This document shows, piece after piece, positions 17,891 through 26,912 of a stretch of DNA of 64,000 nt; within the stretch, counting starts at the first letter, position 1; each line of letters starts with the position of its first letter. Position numbers and translations under genes: made by a program. The notes beneath the pieces were generated by a model. It did no database searches. It was not told the origin of the DNA and saw nothing but the letters and a program-made list of their open reading frames with translations. Origin of the DNA: Mycolicibacterium sp. P9-64 (lineage in GTDB: Bacteria; Actinomycetota; Actinomycetes; Mycobacteriales; Mycobacteriaceae); the NCBI RefSeq assembly GCF_008329605.1, contig NZ_NPKO01000002.1:62001-126000 (forward strand), given 5' to 3'.

Positions 17891-20794
17891 CTACGCCTGC
17901 ACGGGCACCGGCGCGGTATCGGACTCCTCGCTCGGGGGCTGTGGGGGCTGCGGCTTCTTGAAGTGGTGGTCACCGCGCGGGTAGACGACCTGCGGCCACC
18001 AGAACCACCGGCCCAGCAGCGTTGCGATCGACGGCATCAGCAGCGACCGCACGATCAGCGTGTCCAGCAGAAGGCCGATGGCGATCGTGGATCCCATCTG
18101 CGCCAGCACGATCAGCTTGCTGCCAAGCATCGCCGCCATCGTCGCTGCGAACACCAGACCCGCCGACGTGACGACGCCACCGGTACCTGCCATCGAACGG
18201 ATGATGCCGGTCTTGAGCCCGGCGTGGATCTCGTCCTTGAACCGGGACACCAGCAGCAGGTTGTAGTCCGATCCCACCGCCAACAGGATGATGACCGACA
18301 GCAGCATGACCAGCCACTGCACTTGGATGCCGAACAGGTACTGCCAGATGAGTACCGATATGCCGAAGGCTGCGGCGAGCGTGCTGGCCGCCGTGCCGAC
18401 GATGACCAGTGCTGCCACCGCACTTCGGGTCAGTATCAGCATGATCATGAAGATCAGCGTCAGCGCGGACACCACCGCGATCATCAGGTCGTACCTGGCG
18501 CCGTCGGACATGTCCTTGTAGGTGGCCGCGACCCCGCCGAGATAGATCTTGGCGTTGGAGAGCGAGGTCATCTTCAGGGCGTCCTGCGCGGCCTTGCGCT
18601 CGGAATCGACCCTGGCGATGCCCTCGACCGTCGCGGGATCGGTCTCGTGGGTGATGAACATGCGCGCGGACTTGCCGTCCGGTGACAGGAACATCTTGAG
18701 CCCGCGTTCGAAGTCGGGGTTCTGGAACGCTTCCGGCGGCAGGTAGAACAGGTCGTCGTTCTTGGCCTGGTCAAACGCGGCGCCCAACGCCAGCGCGGTG
18801 TCGTTGGTGGCCTCCGACTGGTCGAGCAGCGCCTTCTGCGAGTTGTACGACGCCAGCGACAGATCCCTGCTCTGCTTCATGCTCGCGATGGTCTGCGGAA
18901 GGAGTGCCGTCAGCTGCGGAGCGATGTCCGCGAGTTGGTCGGTGTTGCCCTGCACCGCGCCCGTCTGATCGGTCAGCTTGTCGATCCCGTCGAGCGAGTC
19001 GAACAGTGAGCGCACCGCGGCACACATCGGGATGTCGAAGCAGTGCGGTTCCCAGTAGAAGTAGGCGCGCAACGGCCGGAACTCGTCATCGAAGTCCGCG
19101 ATGTGGTCTCGCAGTTCTTCGGTGGTCTGGAGCAGCTCCCGGGACTTCTCCGCCGAGTCCTGGGTGAGCTGAGTCTGCTTGAGCGAGAGTTGGTACTGCC
19201 GCTCCAGGATGTCGATCGAGACGTTCGTCGCGTCGACCGTCTTCTTGATGGTGTCCAGCTGAGCCCGCTGGAACGGCAGGTTCATGTTGCTCGTCTGGCC
19301 CTGCACGCTCGTCTGGAACGGAATCGAGCTGTGTTGGATCGGGATGCCCAACGGCCGCGTGATGTTCTGCACCATCGCGATGCCCTCGGTGTGCATCACG
19401 TTCCGCGCCACCGCGTTCAGCACGAGCATGTCTGCTGGGTTCCGCATGTCGTGGTCGGCGTTGACCATCAGGATGTCGGGGTTCATTCGGGCCTGCGAGA
19501 AGTGCCGGTCGGCCGCGGCGAAACCGATGTTCGTCGGGGCGTCCTTCGGCAGGTAGTACTGATCGTTGTAGGCCGGCTTGTAACCGGGTATTGCGACGAC
19601 GCCGATCAGCACGATGAACAGGCTCGCCACGAACACCGGGCCCGGCCAGCGGACGACCGCGGTGCCGACCTTGCGCCAAAACTTGCTCTGCGCTGGGCGT
19701 TTCGACTCGTATAGGCCGACCCGGCTGCCCAGGAACAACACGGCAGGTCCGAGCGTGACCGCGATGGCCACGACCACGACCATGCCGATCGCAACCGGCG
19801 CGCCCATGGTAGCGAAGTAGGGCAGTCGCGTGAAGCTGAGGCAGTACGTCGCTCCGGCGATCGTCAGGCCCGAGCCCACGATGACGGGTGCGACGGACTT
19901 GAACGTCGCGTAGTACGAATCGTCCTTGCTCAGCCCGATACCGCGGTCTTCGCGATAGCGCCCGAAGATGAAGATGCCGTAGTCGGTGGCCGCGGCTATC
20001 GCGAGCATCGTCAAGATGTTGCCCGCGAACGTCGTCAGCCCGAAGGCGCCGTGGGTGGCGAGCACCGACACCACGCCGCGCGCGGTCAGCAAGCCGAGGA
20101 ACGTCAGGAACAGCTGGATCAACGTGGTGATGATCGAGCGGTAGACGATCAGCAGCATGCCTGCGATCGCGATGAGCGTGAACAGGGTGATCTCGGCGAG
20201 GCTGGCGTTGCCGATGACGTGCAGATCGTCGGTCAGCGCGGCAGGACCTGCGACGTAGGCCTGCACGCCCGGCGGCGCCTTCGTGTCTTCGATGGCCTTG
20301 CGGACGGCCTCGACGCCTTCGTTGGCCAGCGTCTGGCCCTGCTCGCCTGCCAGGTTGATCATCACGTAGGACGCCTTGCCGTCGGCGCTCTGCGCGCCGG
20401 CGGCGGTCAGCGTGTCGCCCCAGAAGTCCTGGATGTGCTGGATGTGCTTGGGATCCTGGTACAGCTTGCGGATGATCTCGTTGTAGTAGTCGTGCGCATC
20501 GGGGCCGAGGGGCTGCTGGCCCTCGATGATGACCATGACGGTGCTGTTGGAGTTGAACTCCTGGAAGTTGCCGCCCATCAACTTCATGGCCTTCATCGAC
20601 GGCGCATCTTCGGGAGCCATTGGGGCCGAATGCAGTTCGCCGACGACCTCGAGCTGGGGGGCGACCACGTTGACGACGACGGCGACGAACGTCCAGAACA
20701 GCACGATCGGCACCGCGAGGATGCGCAGCAGGTGCGGGAAGTAGGGGCGCTTGGGGCGCTCGTCGGTCTCGGCCGGCGGTGTTGCGTGCGTCAT
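17891..20794 (-). CDS. mmpL: MmpL-family RND transporter
   Basis: The 967-residue inner-membrane transporter has two blocks of six membrane helices with large periplasmic loops. The proton-relay Asp-Tyr pairs are present in ATDYGIFIFGRYR and GSDYNLLLVSRF. The second periplasmic loop contains a long coiled-coil region (around residues 480-620) and a cysteine pair (EPHCFDIPMC), as in MmpL4/MmpL5. Such proteins export lipids or siderophores and can export drugs. The start ATG overlaps the mmpS stop by 4 bp. The specific cargo cannot be assigned. Confidence 0.92.
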   Translation of the reverse strand: MTHATPPAETDERPKRPYFPHLLRILAVPIVLFWTFVAVVVNVVAPQLEVVGELHSAPMAPEDAPSMKAMKLMGGNFQEFNSNSTVMVIIEGQQPLGPDAHDYYNEIIRKLYQDPKHIQHIQDFWGDTLTAAGAQSADGKASYVMINLAGEQGQTLANEGVEAVRKAIEDTKAPPGVQAYVAGPAALTDDLHVIGNASLAEITLFTLIAIAGMLLIVYRSIITTLIQLFLTFLGLLTARGVVSVLATHGAFGLTTFAGNILTMLAIAAATDYGIFIFGRYREDRGIGLSKDDSYYATFKSVAPVIVGSGLTIAGATYCLSFTRLPYFATMGAPVAIGMVVVVAIAVTLGPAVLFLGSRVGLYESKRPAQSKFWRKVGTAVVRWPGPVFVASLFIVLIGVVAIPGYKPAYNDQYYLPKDAPTNIGFAAADRHFSQARMNPDILMVNADHDMRNPADMLVLNAVARNVMHTEGIAMVQNITRPLGIPIQHSSIPFQTSVQGQTSNMNLPFQRAQLDTIKKTVDATNVSIDILERQYQLSLKQTQLTQDSAEKSRELLQTTEELRDHIADFDDEFRPLRAYFYWEPHCFDIPMCAAVRSLFDSLDGIDKLTDQTGAVQGNTDQLADIAPQLTALLPQTIASMKQSRDLSLASYNSQKALLDQSEATNDTALALGAAFDQAKNDDLFYLPPEAFQNPDFERGLKMFLSPDGKSARMFITHETDPATVEGIARVDSERKAAQDALKMTSLSNAKIYLGGVAATYKDMSDGARYDLMIAVVSALTLIFMIMLILTRSAVAALVIVGTAASTLAAAFGISVLIWQYLFGIQVQWLVMLLSVIILLAVGSDYNLLLVSRFKDEIHAGLKTGIIRSMAGTGGVVTSAGLVFAATMAAMLGSKLIVLAQMGSTIAIGLLLDTLIVRSLLMPSIATLLGRWFWWPQVVYPRGDHHFKKPQPPQPPSEESDTAPVPVQA

Positions 20795-21231
20795 GCGGAC
20801 TTCACCAGGCAGTAGGTCTGGGCGTTGATCCCGTTGGCCGATTTTTCTTCACGGACGGTTCCGTTCACGGTGACGCGGCATCCAATCTGATCTGTGTCGC
20901 TACGTGCCACGAGACTGGCGCTGACCGACGGCAACGTCGTCGACAGCGTGATCGACCACGGGAGGGGTGCGGTGATCGAGTGCACGTTGGCATCCGGGTC
21001 GAAGTAACCGATTTCGGCGGTGGAGCCTGGTGGGCCGTACACGTCGTAGACCATGACCTTCGGATTGAACTGGACGATCTCGATGCCCGCGCCGGCGTTG
21101 GCGTTGAGGTCCTGGGAAGCGAACATCTTGTGCAGTCGGGAGACGGCGAGGCCAGAGATGGCCAGTACGACGATGAGTACCAACGGGATCCAAATCTTCT
21201 TCAGCCCCCGACCGATTGGAATAGATCTCAC
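20791..21231 (-). CDS. mmpS: MmpS-family membrane protein
   Basis: The GTG at 21229-21231, seven bases after GAGAGG, gives 146 residues: a short basic N-terminus, one membrane anchor (KIWIPLVLIVVLAISGLA) and a periplasmic domain with the family pattern VVxYDVYGPPG...ADIxYFDPDA (here VMVYDVYGPPGSTAEIGYFD), ending in a cysteine pair. MmpS proteins are partners of MmpL transporters. It overlaps the upstream MarR gene (GTGA) and downstream mmpL (ATGA), so the three are translationally linked. Confidence 0.9.
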   Translation of the reverse strand: MRSIPIGRGLKKIWIPLVLIVVLAISGLAVSRLHKMFASQDLNANAGAGIEIVQFNPKVMVYDVYGPPGSTAEIGYFDPDANVHSITAPLPWSITLSTTLPSVSASLVARSDTDQIGCRVTVNGTVREEKSANGINAQTYCLVKSA

Positions 21232-21734
21232 TCGCACACCTCTCGCTGATTCTCTGGATGCGCCGCAACACTTTCCGATGAACAATCGGCATTCTCGGCG
21301 AGCTGACACAAGACGGGATAGGCGACCCGTGCGGAGACCTGCAACGCGCACGACTCGTCAGGAGTCAGTGTCGTCATCAACGCCGCGAGCCGTGCCCGGC
21401 GGACGCGTTTGCGTTCGTCGAGCATCGTCTGACCGTGCGGCGTCACGCCGACGAGGCTGGCACGCCCGTCGTCGGGATCGGGCAGCCTGGTCACGAAGCC
21501 CAGCCGTTCCAGTCGCTGGACGAGCTGGGTCATGGACGGCTGGCTCACCGCTTCCTTGGCGGCCAGCGTCGTGAGCCGAATGGGACCTTCCCGGCACACC
21601 CGGTTCAGCACGAACGCCGCGGACGCACTCAGTTCGGCGCGATCGGAGAGAAACCGGGCGGTCAGGTCCAGGGCCTGGTCGAGAAACTCGCCGACGTAGT
21701 CGAAGGCGTCTTCGTCGCCAAGCGGATTTCGCAC
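21228..21734 (-). CDS. MarR-family regulator of the mmpS-mmpL operon
   Basis: The 168-residue winged-helix protein has its HTH around residues 54-80 (IRLTTLAAKEAVSQPSMTQLVQRLERLGF) and a wing with DPDDGRASLVGVT. It starts at GTG 21734. It is the first gene of an overlapping three-gene operon with mmpS and mmpL. The arrangement recalls MarR-type control of mmpS5-mmpL5 in M. tuberculosis, but there the regulator is divergent. Autorepression with release by an exported compound is the likely logic. Confidence 0.85.
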   Translation of the reverse strand: MRNPLGDEDAFDYVGEFLDQALDLTARFLSDRAELSASAAFVLNRVCREGPIRLTTLAAKEAVSQPSMTQLVQRLERLGFVTRLPDPDDGRASLVGVTPHGQTMLDERKRVRRARLAALMTTLTPDESCALQVSARVAYPVLCQLAENADCSSESVAAHPENQREVCE

Positions 21735-22012
21735 TCCGTATCTATATCACCCACCCTATGTAGCGGCAATTGGGACGTACTTGGCCCAAGGGCTAGATAT
21801 TTCACAGGAATAATCGGCAGGCCACGGTTGTTGTCGGGCCGCCACGCAGGAGGGCCTTCTTTGGCTTTCGTCCGAATGTCGCGGGCCTTGGACGCCGATG
21901 TGTCGATGAAAGCCGTTGTCGAGCACCTTGTTTCGATGAGTCAATGCTCGATGGGCCGGGGCGATCGCAAACCGGGGTGTAGTGGACAGCTACATATCCT
22001 GGGCTATGTATG
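21735..22012. other. intergenic region with undefined fragment
   Basis: The gap holds the A/T-rich promoter region of the MarR operon (21735-21800). On the minus strand, between about 21830 and 21960, there is a coding-like stretch without a start (IETRCSTTAFIDTSASKARD). A weak inverted repeat TACATA/TATGTA lies at 21991-22010, just beyond the stop of the next gene. I cannot assign any of these. Confidence 0.3.
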
Positions 22013-23242
22013 TCAGGCGTCGTGGCCCAGAATCTCGGTGAGCGCTTCGAGGAGGCGGTCGACGTCGTCGGTGGAGTTGTACGGAGCCAAGCCGATCCGC
22101 ACGCCGCCCACGTCGCCCAACCCGAGGAGCCTCGAGGCTTCGTAGGCGTAGAACGAACTCGCGGGCGCGTTGATGTCGTGCCGTGCAAGTGCCTTGCTTA
22201 CCGAGGCGGGATCCCGTCCCGCGAAGGTGATGAGCAACGTCGGCGTCCGCCGCGCCGCGCGCGAGTGGATGGTGACCCCGGGCAATTCGCGCAGGCCGGC
22301 CTCGATCCGTCCGCGCAACCCGTCTTCGCGCTGCTCGAGGGCGCCCATGGCCGCCACGAGGCGTTCCCGGCGGCTCCCCGGCGCGTTCGTCATGCCCGCG
22401 AGGAAGTCGACGGCCGCGGTGGTGCCCGCCATCAGTTCGTAGGGCAGCGTGCCCAGTTCGAAGCGTTCGGGCACTCGGTCAGTGGACGGCAACAGCTTGG
22501 CAGGCTGCAGCTCGGCCAGCAGGTCGCGCTTGCCGACCAGCACACCGCAGTGCGGTCCAAGGAACTTGTACGGCGAGCAGGCGAAGAAGTCGGCGTCGAA
22601 ATCGCGGAAGTCGACCATGCCGTGTGCGGTGTAGTGCACGCCGTCGACGTACAGCAGCGCGCCGGCGGCGTGGGTGCTGGCTGCGACGGCGCGCACGTCG
22701 GGCATCGTGCCGATCAGGTTCGATGCCGCGGTCACGGCGACCAGGCGGGTGCGTGCGCTGAGCTGTGCCTCGATGCTCTGCACGGGCAGTTCGGAAGTCG
22801 CTGGATCGAAGTCCACCCATCGGACGACGGCGCCCGCGTTGGCGGCGGCGATTACCCACGGCCGGACGTTGGCGTCGTGGTCGAGGCGTGACACGACGAT
22901 CTCGTCGCCGGGCCGCCACTGCGCCGACAGCGTCCTCGACATGTCGAAGGTCAGCGCCGTCATGCTCCGCCCGAAGATCACCTCGTCGGGGTCGGCGTTG
23001 AGCAGATCGCCAAGGGCGCGGCGGCACTGCACGACGGTGTCTTCGGCATTGCGTTCCGCGCTGGTGACGTGTCCGCGGTTCGACAGCGGGCCGAGCATGG
23101 TCTCGCGAATGGCGTCGGCGACGACGGTCGGCGTCTGCGAGCCGCCCGGCCCGTCGAAGTACGCCGTGCCGGTACTGAGCGCGGGAAAGCATCCGCGGAT
23201 CGCGTCGACGTCGAGCGTCGGGTGCGCGTGGGGGAAGGACAC
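22013..23242 (-). CDS. class V aminotransferase, cysteine desulfurase-like
   Basis: The 409-residue PLP enzyme belongs to the cysteine-desulfurase-like group near TIGR01976. The substrate-pocket start is YFDGPGGSQTP, the PLP-contact histidine lies in DHDANVRPW, the PLP aspartate in YVDGVHYTAH, and the PLP lysine in CSPYKFLGPHCG. No conserved mobile-loop cysteine typical of IscS/SufS is evident, so iron-sulfur delivery is doubtful. The gene is divergent from an OhrR-like regulator. Confidence 0.8.
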   Translation of the reverse strand: MSFPHAHPTLDVDAIRGCFPALSTGTAYFDGPGGSQTPTVVADAIRETMLGPLSNRGHVTSAERNAEDTVVQCRRALGDLLNADPDEVIFGRSMTALTFDMSRTLSAQWRPGDEIVVSRLDHDANVRPWVIAAANAGAVVRWVDFDPATSELPVQSIEAQLSARTRLVAVTAASNLIGTMPDVRAVAASTHAAGALLYVDGVHYTAHGMVDFRDFDADFFACSPYKFLGPHCGVLVGKRDLLAELQPAKLLPSTDRVPERFELGTLPYELMAGTTAAVDFLAGMTNAPGSRRERLVAAMGALEQREDGLRGRIEAGLRELPGVTIHSRAARRTPTLLITFAGRDPASVSKALARHDINAPASSFYAYEASRLLGLGDVGGVRIGLAPYNSTDDVDRLLEALTEILGHDA

Positions 23243-23295
23243 GAACGAAGTCTCCCACCGGCGCCTGATGTGAGCGAGGAGACATTGCTAGTGCC

Positions 23296-23306
23296 CTAAT
23301 TATTAG
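23296..23306. promoter_or_regulatory. candidate OhrR/MarR operator
   Basis: CTAATTATTAG is a perfect inverted repeat with 5-bp arms, in an otherwise G+C-rich 80-bp divergent gap, 14 bp before the regulator start codon. Its A/T-rich form resembles MarR/OhrR sites. Confidence 0.5.
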
Positions 23307-23320
23307 CGTACGATCAAATC

Positions 23321-23812
23321 ATGCCCACGAAAGCTGCGGACGACGTCGACCAGCTCGCCCTCGAACAGCAGGTCTGCTTTGCGCTGGCGGTCACCAACCG
23401 GGCCGTTCTGGCGGTCTACCGCCCGCTGCTCGAGCCGTTGGGCCTGACGCATCCGCAATATCTGGTGATGCTGGCCCTCTGGGACCACCAGAGAGCGGCC
23501 GACGCCGACGGAACTCCGTTGTCGGTCAAGCAGATCGCCTCGGCACTGCAACTGGATTCGGCAACGCTATCTCCGATGCTCAAGCGCCTCGACGCACTCG
23601 GCCTCATCACGCGCACCCGAAGCGTCGCCGACGAACGCTCGACCCATATCGAGCTCACCGACGCAGGGACTGCCCTGCGCCACGAGGCCCTCGCGATCCC
23701 ACCTGCGGTCGTCGCGCGCCTCGGCGTCGAGTTGGCCGAACTCGAGGAACTCCGCCGGGTACTGACCCGCGTCAACTCCGCCGCAATCGCGGCAGGCGCC
23801 CTCGACGCCTGA
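23321..23812 (+). CDS. OhrR-like MarR-family peroxide sensor
   Basis: The 163-residue winged-helix regulator has the OhrR pattern: a reactive cysteine in the first helix (LALEQQVCFAL, Cys19), then YRPLLEPLGLTHPQYLVMLALWDH, and a wing with SVADERSTHIELT. OhrR proteins lose DNA binding when this cysteine is oxidised by organic hydroperoxides. No ohr gene is adjacent. The divergent class V PLP enzyme and the downstream DUF5313 gene are the likely targets, with the palindrome at 23296-23306 as the site. Confidence 0.82.
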   Translation: MPTKAADDVDQLALEQQVCFALAVTNRAVLAVYRPLLEPLGLTHPQYLVMLALWDHQRAADADGTPLSVKQIASALQLDSATLSPMLKRLDALGLITRTRSVADERSTHIELTDAGTALRHEALAIPPAVVARLGVELAELEELRRVLTRVNSAAIAAGALDA

Positions 23813-23835
23813 ACATCGAACCGACTGGAGGCACC

Positions 23836-24252
23836 ATGACCACCGAACGCCCCAACCTCTGGCAGTACGTCACCTACTCCTACGGACGTCGCCTGCCCGA
23901 CTCGATGAAGACGTGGGTGTCCCGCGATCTCGCGGGCGTCGGAGCCGTCCGCCGCAACATGATTCGGATGGCGATACCGTCGTTTCTGGTGCTCGCGCCG
24001 TTCTGGTTGATCCCCGCCTCGCTGTACGTGCACCTGGAGATGACGGCGCCGATCTACATCTGGACGTTGCTGATGGCCCTGGCGCTGAACAAGGTGTGGC
24101 GGCGTTACCGCCTCGTCCAGCACGATCTGGATCCCAACCTGGTCGACGTGCTCAAGCGCCAGAAGAACGCGCAGATGCACGAGGACTACATCCGGCGCTT
24201 CGGCCCGCGGCCGGAATCGGCCAAGTGGCAAGCGAACAGCAGCCCGTTCTAA
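23836..24252 (+). CDS. DUF5313 membrane protein
   Basis: The 138-residue protein has the actinobacterial DUF5313 start (RPNLWQYVTYSYGRRLPDSM) and two close membrane segments (MAIPSFLVLAPFWLIPASLYV and APIYIWTLLMALALNK), with a basic C-terminal tail. The function is unknown. It follows the OhrR-like gene by 23 bp after a GGAGG site and is probably in the same transcript. Its stop overlaps the convergent ABC ATPase gene by 4 bp. Confidence 0.8.
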   Translation: MTTERPNLWQYVTYSYGRRLPDSMKTWVSRDLAGVGAVRRNMIRMAIPSFLVLAPFWLIPASLYVHLEMTAPIYIWTLLMALALNKVWRRYRLVQHDLDPNLVDVLKRQKNAQMHEDYIRRFGPRPESAKWQANSSPF

Positions 24253-25172
24253 CTCTGCCGGTCGGTGAACCGCTGCAGGAACTGACGCGTCCGGTCGTGC
24301 AGCGGTTCGGTCAAAACCTGACTGGCCGAACCGGATTCGACGATCCGGCCATCGTGCAGGAAGCACACCGTATCGGCTACCTCGCGGGCGAACGCCATTT
24401 CGTGGGTGGCCATCACGATGGTGCGCCCGGCCACCGCCAACTCCCCGACGAGGGCAAGCACCTCGCCGACGAGCTCCGGATCCAGCGCGCTGGTGATCTC
24501 GTCGAGAAGCAGAAGCCGAGGTTCGTAGGCCAGCGCGCGGGCGATGGCCACCCGCTGCTGCTGCCCGCCGGAGAGCTTGTCCGGGTAGGCGTCGGCCTTG
24601 TCGGCAAGCCCGACACGGGCGAGTAACTCGCGGCCGCGGTCCTTGGCGTCCTTGCGCGACGATCCGTGCACCACCCGCGGCGCCAGCGCGACGTTGGTCA
24701 GTGCGGTCATGTGGGGAAACAGGTTGAACGACTGGAACACCATGCCCATCGCCTGGCGAGCGACGTCGGCGTCGATGCGCGGGTCGCTGATGTCGCGGCC
24801 GTCGAGCAGGATCTGCCCGTCGTCGATGTCCTCGAGCAGGTCGATGCACCGCAGCAGCGTCGACTTTCCCGACCCGGAGGCCCCGATCAACACGACGACC
24901 TGGTGTTCGTCGACGTCGAGGTCGATGCCGTCGAGCACGGGACGGTCGTGGTAGGCCTTGACCAGACCTCTGACCGACAACACGGATACCGATTCCCCGG
25001 TCGCTTCGCTCCTGCCCTCCGAAGTCATTTCCCCGGTCGCTTCGCTCCTGCCCTCCGAAGCCGATTCCCCGGTCGCTTCGCTCCTGCCCTCCGAAGCCGT
25101 TTCCCCGGTCGCTTCGCTCCTGCCCTCCGAAGTCATTTCCCCGGTCGCTTCGCTCCTGCCCTCCGAGGTCAT
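24249..25172 (-). CDS. polar amino acid ABC transporter ATPase with N-terminal tandem repeats
   Basis: The ABC core (about 247 residues) has Walker A GASGSGKST, Q-loop MVFQSFNLFPHM, signature LSGGQQQR, Walker B LLLLDEIT and the ALDPELVGEVL D-loop, typical of GlnQ-type ATPases. The ATG at 25172 overlaps the permease stop (ATGA) and adds 60 residues made of five 12-residue units of MTSEGRSEATGE type (two have Thr-Ala or Ser-Ala at the start). The family normally starts near the core. The added segment is highly charged and probably disordered. Internal ATG codons in units 2 and 5 are alternative starts. Confidence 0.88.
   Translation of the reverse strand: MTSEGRSEATGEMTSEGRSEATGETASEGRSEATGESASEGRSEATGEMTSEGRSEATGESVSVLSVRGLVKAYHDRPVLDGIDLDVDEHQVVVLIGASGSGKSTLLRCIDLLEDIDDGQILLDGRDISDPRIDADVARQAMGMVFQSFNLFPHMTALTNVALAPRVVHGSSRKDAKDRGRELLARVGLADKADAYPDKLSGGQQQRVAIARALAYEPRLLLLDEITSALDPELVGEVLALVGELAVAGRTIVMATHEMAFAREVADTVCFLHDGRIVESGSASQVLTEPLHDRTRQFLQRFTDRQS
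24993..25172. repeat. 36-bp tandem repeat, five copies
   Basis: Five consecutive 36-bp units begin the ATPase gene. In coding orientation each has TCGGAGGGCAGGAGCGAAG followed by CGACCGGGGAA; variation is limited to the first four bases of the second to fifth units plus one base in the first. The length is a multiple of three, so copy-number change would keep the frame. A related core occurs at the zwf start. Confidence 0.95.
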
Positions 25173-25996
25173 ACCGCGCCCTGCCTTGTCGCCAAACGCC
25201 CTGCCGCCCAATCGGCGAGGCGCGCCGACGGCACCGCGAGCGCGATGAACAACAGTCCTGCCACGACGTACGGCGTGAAGTTGTAGGTCGTGGCCGACTG
25301 AATCTGCGCCGCCCGCACTGCGTCGACCGCACCGAGCACGGAGATGAGACCGCAGTCCTTCTGCAGCGCGACGAAGTCGTTGAGCAGCGCGGGCGTCACC
25401 CGGCGCGTGGCCTGGGGCAGCACCACCAGTCGCATCGTGCGCCGATAGTTCAGCCCGATCGACTTGGCTGCGGCCAGCTGCGACGGATGCACCGATTCGA
25501 TGCCCGCCCGGAAGACCTCGGCGACATAGGCGGTGTAGATCAACACCAGTGAAAGGCCACCGAGCAGCACCGGGTTCGTCGGAATGCCCTGCAGTCGCAG
25601 GCCCGGCAGACCGAACCCGACGAGGTAAAGGCAGATCAGCAGGGGCAACCCGCGAAAGAGATCGACGTATCCGATTGCCAAGGCCCGCACCGGAAACCAC
25701 ACCGGGCCGCGCAGCGTGCGCACCGCGGCGATGCCGAGCCCGAAGATCAGGACCAGCACCTCGCAGACGACGAGCACCCGGACGTTCAGCCACAAGCCGT
25801 CCAACAGTGCGGGCAGGCTCTCCCAGCCGATCCGCAAGTTGAAGAACGAGTCGTGGACCCGTGACCACCCCGGCGACGACGTCACGACGACCAGCAACAC
25901 CGCGGCGAACACGATGGTCGACACCATCGCGGTCAGCGTCGACCGCCTGGACCGAGACCGCCGGTAGGCGACCCTGTCGATCGGGCCTGCGGTCAC
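25169..25996 (-). CDS. polar amino acid ABC transporter permease
   Basis: The 275-residue membrane protein has about five to six segments and the His/Glu/Gln-type permease signature: LFRGLPLLICLYLVGFG, then the EAA-like region (ESVHPSQLAAAKSIGLNYRR) that contacts the ATPase. It lies between the substrate-binding protein gene and the ATPase gene, overlapping each by 4 bp. Only one permease gene is present, so the channel is probably a homodimer. Confidence 0.88.
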   Translation of the reverse strand: MTAGPIDRVAYRRSRSRRSTLTAMVSTIVFAAVLLVVVTSSPGWSRVHDSFFNLRIGWESLPALLDGLWLNVRVLVVCEVLVLIFGLGIAAVRTLRGPVWFPVRALAIGYVDLFRGLPLLICLYLVGFGLPGLRLQGIPTNPVLLGGLSLVLIYTAYVAEVFRAGIESVHPSQLAAAKSIGLNYRRTMRLVVLPQATRRVTPALLNDFVALQKDCGLISVLGAVDAVRAAQIQSATTYNFTPYVVAGLLFIALAVPSARLADWAAGRLATRQGAV

Positions 25997-26868
25997 GAAA
26001 GGACGGGCGCGTTACCGGCGCCGGTCAGCCAGACCTTCTGCAGTTTGAACAGTTCACCGTCATTGCCGAGATCGTCGACGGCCTTGGACACGCACGCGGT
26101 GAGTGGGCTGCCCTTGTCCAGCACGATGCCGAACTGTTCGGCCTTCTCGTTGCCTGCGGGCAACTGGCCGACGATGAGGCCGTCGGTCAGCTCGGCCTGC
26201 ACCGCGAACGCCGTCGGGAGATCCAGTACGAGCGCGTCGATCTGGCCGTTCGTCAGCGCGGCCTTGGCGTCGTCGTTGTTGTTGAACACCGCGACGCCGG
26301 GCTCGATGGCTTCTGCGGCGGTGTAGCTCGTCGAGCCGACCTGGGCGCCCAGCTTGAGGCCCTTGAGTCCCGCGAGGTCCTTCACCTGGGCCGCCGGTGA
26401 CGACTTCACCGAGACGACTGCCTGGGTGACGTTGAAGTAGGGCGTGGAGAAGTCGACGGCCTGCTTGCGTTCGTCGGTGATCGAGAACTCATTGAGGTTG
26501 GCGTCGAACGTCTTTGGGCCCGGCGCGATGGCCGCGTTGAACGGCACGCGCACCCATTTGACGTCCTCCTTGCCGTAGCCGAGCTTCCCGGCCACGGCGT
26601 ACGCGACTGCGGATTCGAAACCCTTGCCGTTGGCGGGGTCGTCGTCGACGAACCACGGCGAGTAGGCAGGCTGGTCGGTGCCGAAGGTGATGGAGCCCTT
26701 GGCCAGCGTCGTCAGGGAGTCCTTGGTGCACGTCGCCGCCGATGCCGGAGCGGTCGACGTGGGAGCCGACTTGTCGTCGGCCGGGGCGCAGGCGGTCGCG
26801 GTGACCAGGCCCAGGGCGACAGCCAGCATGGACATTCGAAGAGTTGATCTGCGCATGGGCGGCATCAT
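25993..26868 (-). CDS. amino acid ABC transporter substrate-binding lipoprotein
   Basis: The 291-residue protein has a lipoprotein signal ending at the lipobox TATAC (cysteine near residue 27) and a family 3 solute-binding domain (ITFGTDQPAYSPWF, FDANLNEFSITDERKQAVDFS). The ITDERKQ-VDFS segment is the signature of polar amino acid binding proteins. A second ATG (residue 5, MRRSTLRM) is an equally good start. It leads a three-gene operon with 4-bp overlaps. The bound amino acid is not identifiable. Confidence 0.88.
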   Translation of the reverse strand: MMPPMRRSTLRMSMLAVALGLVTATACAPADDKSAPTSTAPASAATCTKDSLTTLAKGSITFGTDQPAYSPWFVDDDPANGKGFESAVAYAVAGKLGYGKEDVKWVRVPFNAAIAPGPKTFDANLNEFSITDERKQAVDFSTPYFNVTQAVVSVKSSPAAQVKDLAGLKGLKLGAQVGSTSYTAAEAIEPGVAVFNNNDDAKAALTNGQIDALVLDLPTAFAVQAELTDGLIVGQLPAGNEKAEQFGIVLDKGSPLTACVSKAVDDLGNDGELFKLQKVWLTGAGNAPVLS

Positions 26869-26912
26869 CGCGCACCAGGGCGTTCAGCGCCAACGTTCTT
26901 CATCGCAGCGGG

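Noticed and set aside
21991..22010. Inverted repeat TACATA/TATGTA after the class V enzyme gene
   Set aside because: The arms are only six A/T-rich bases; too weak for a terminator or operator claim.
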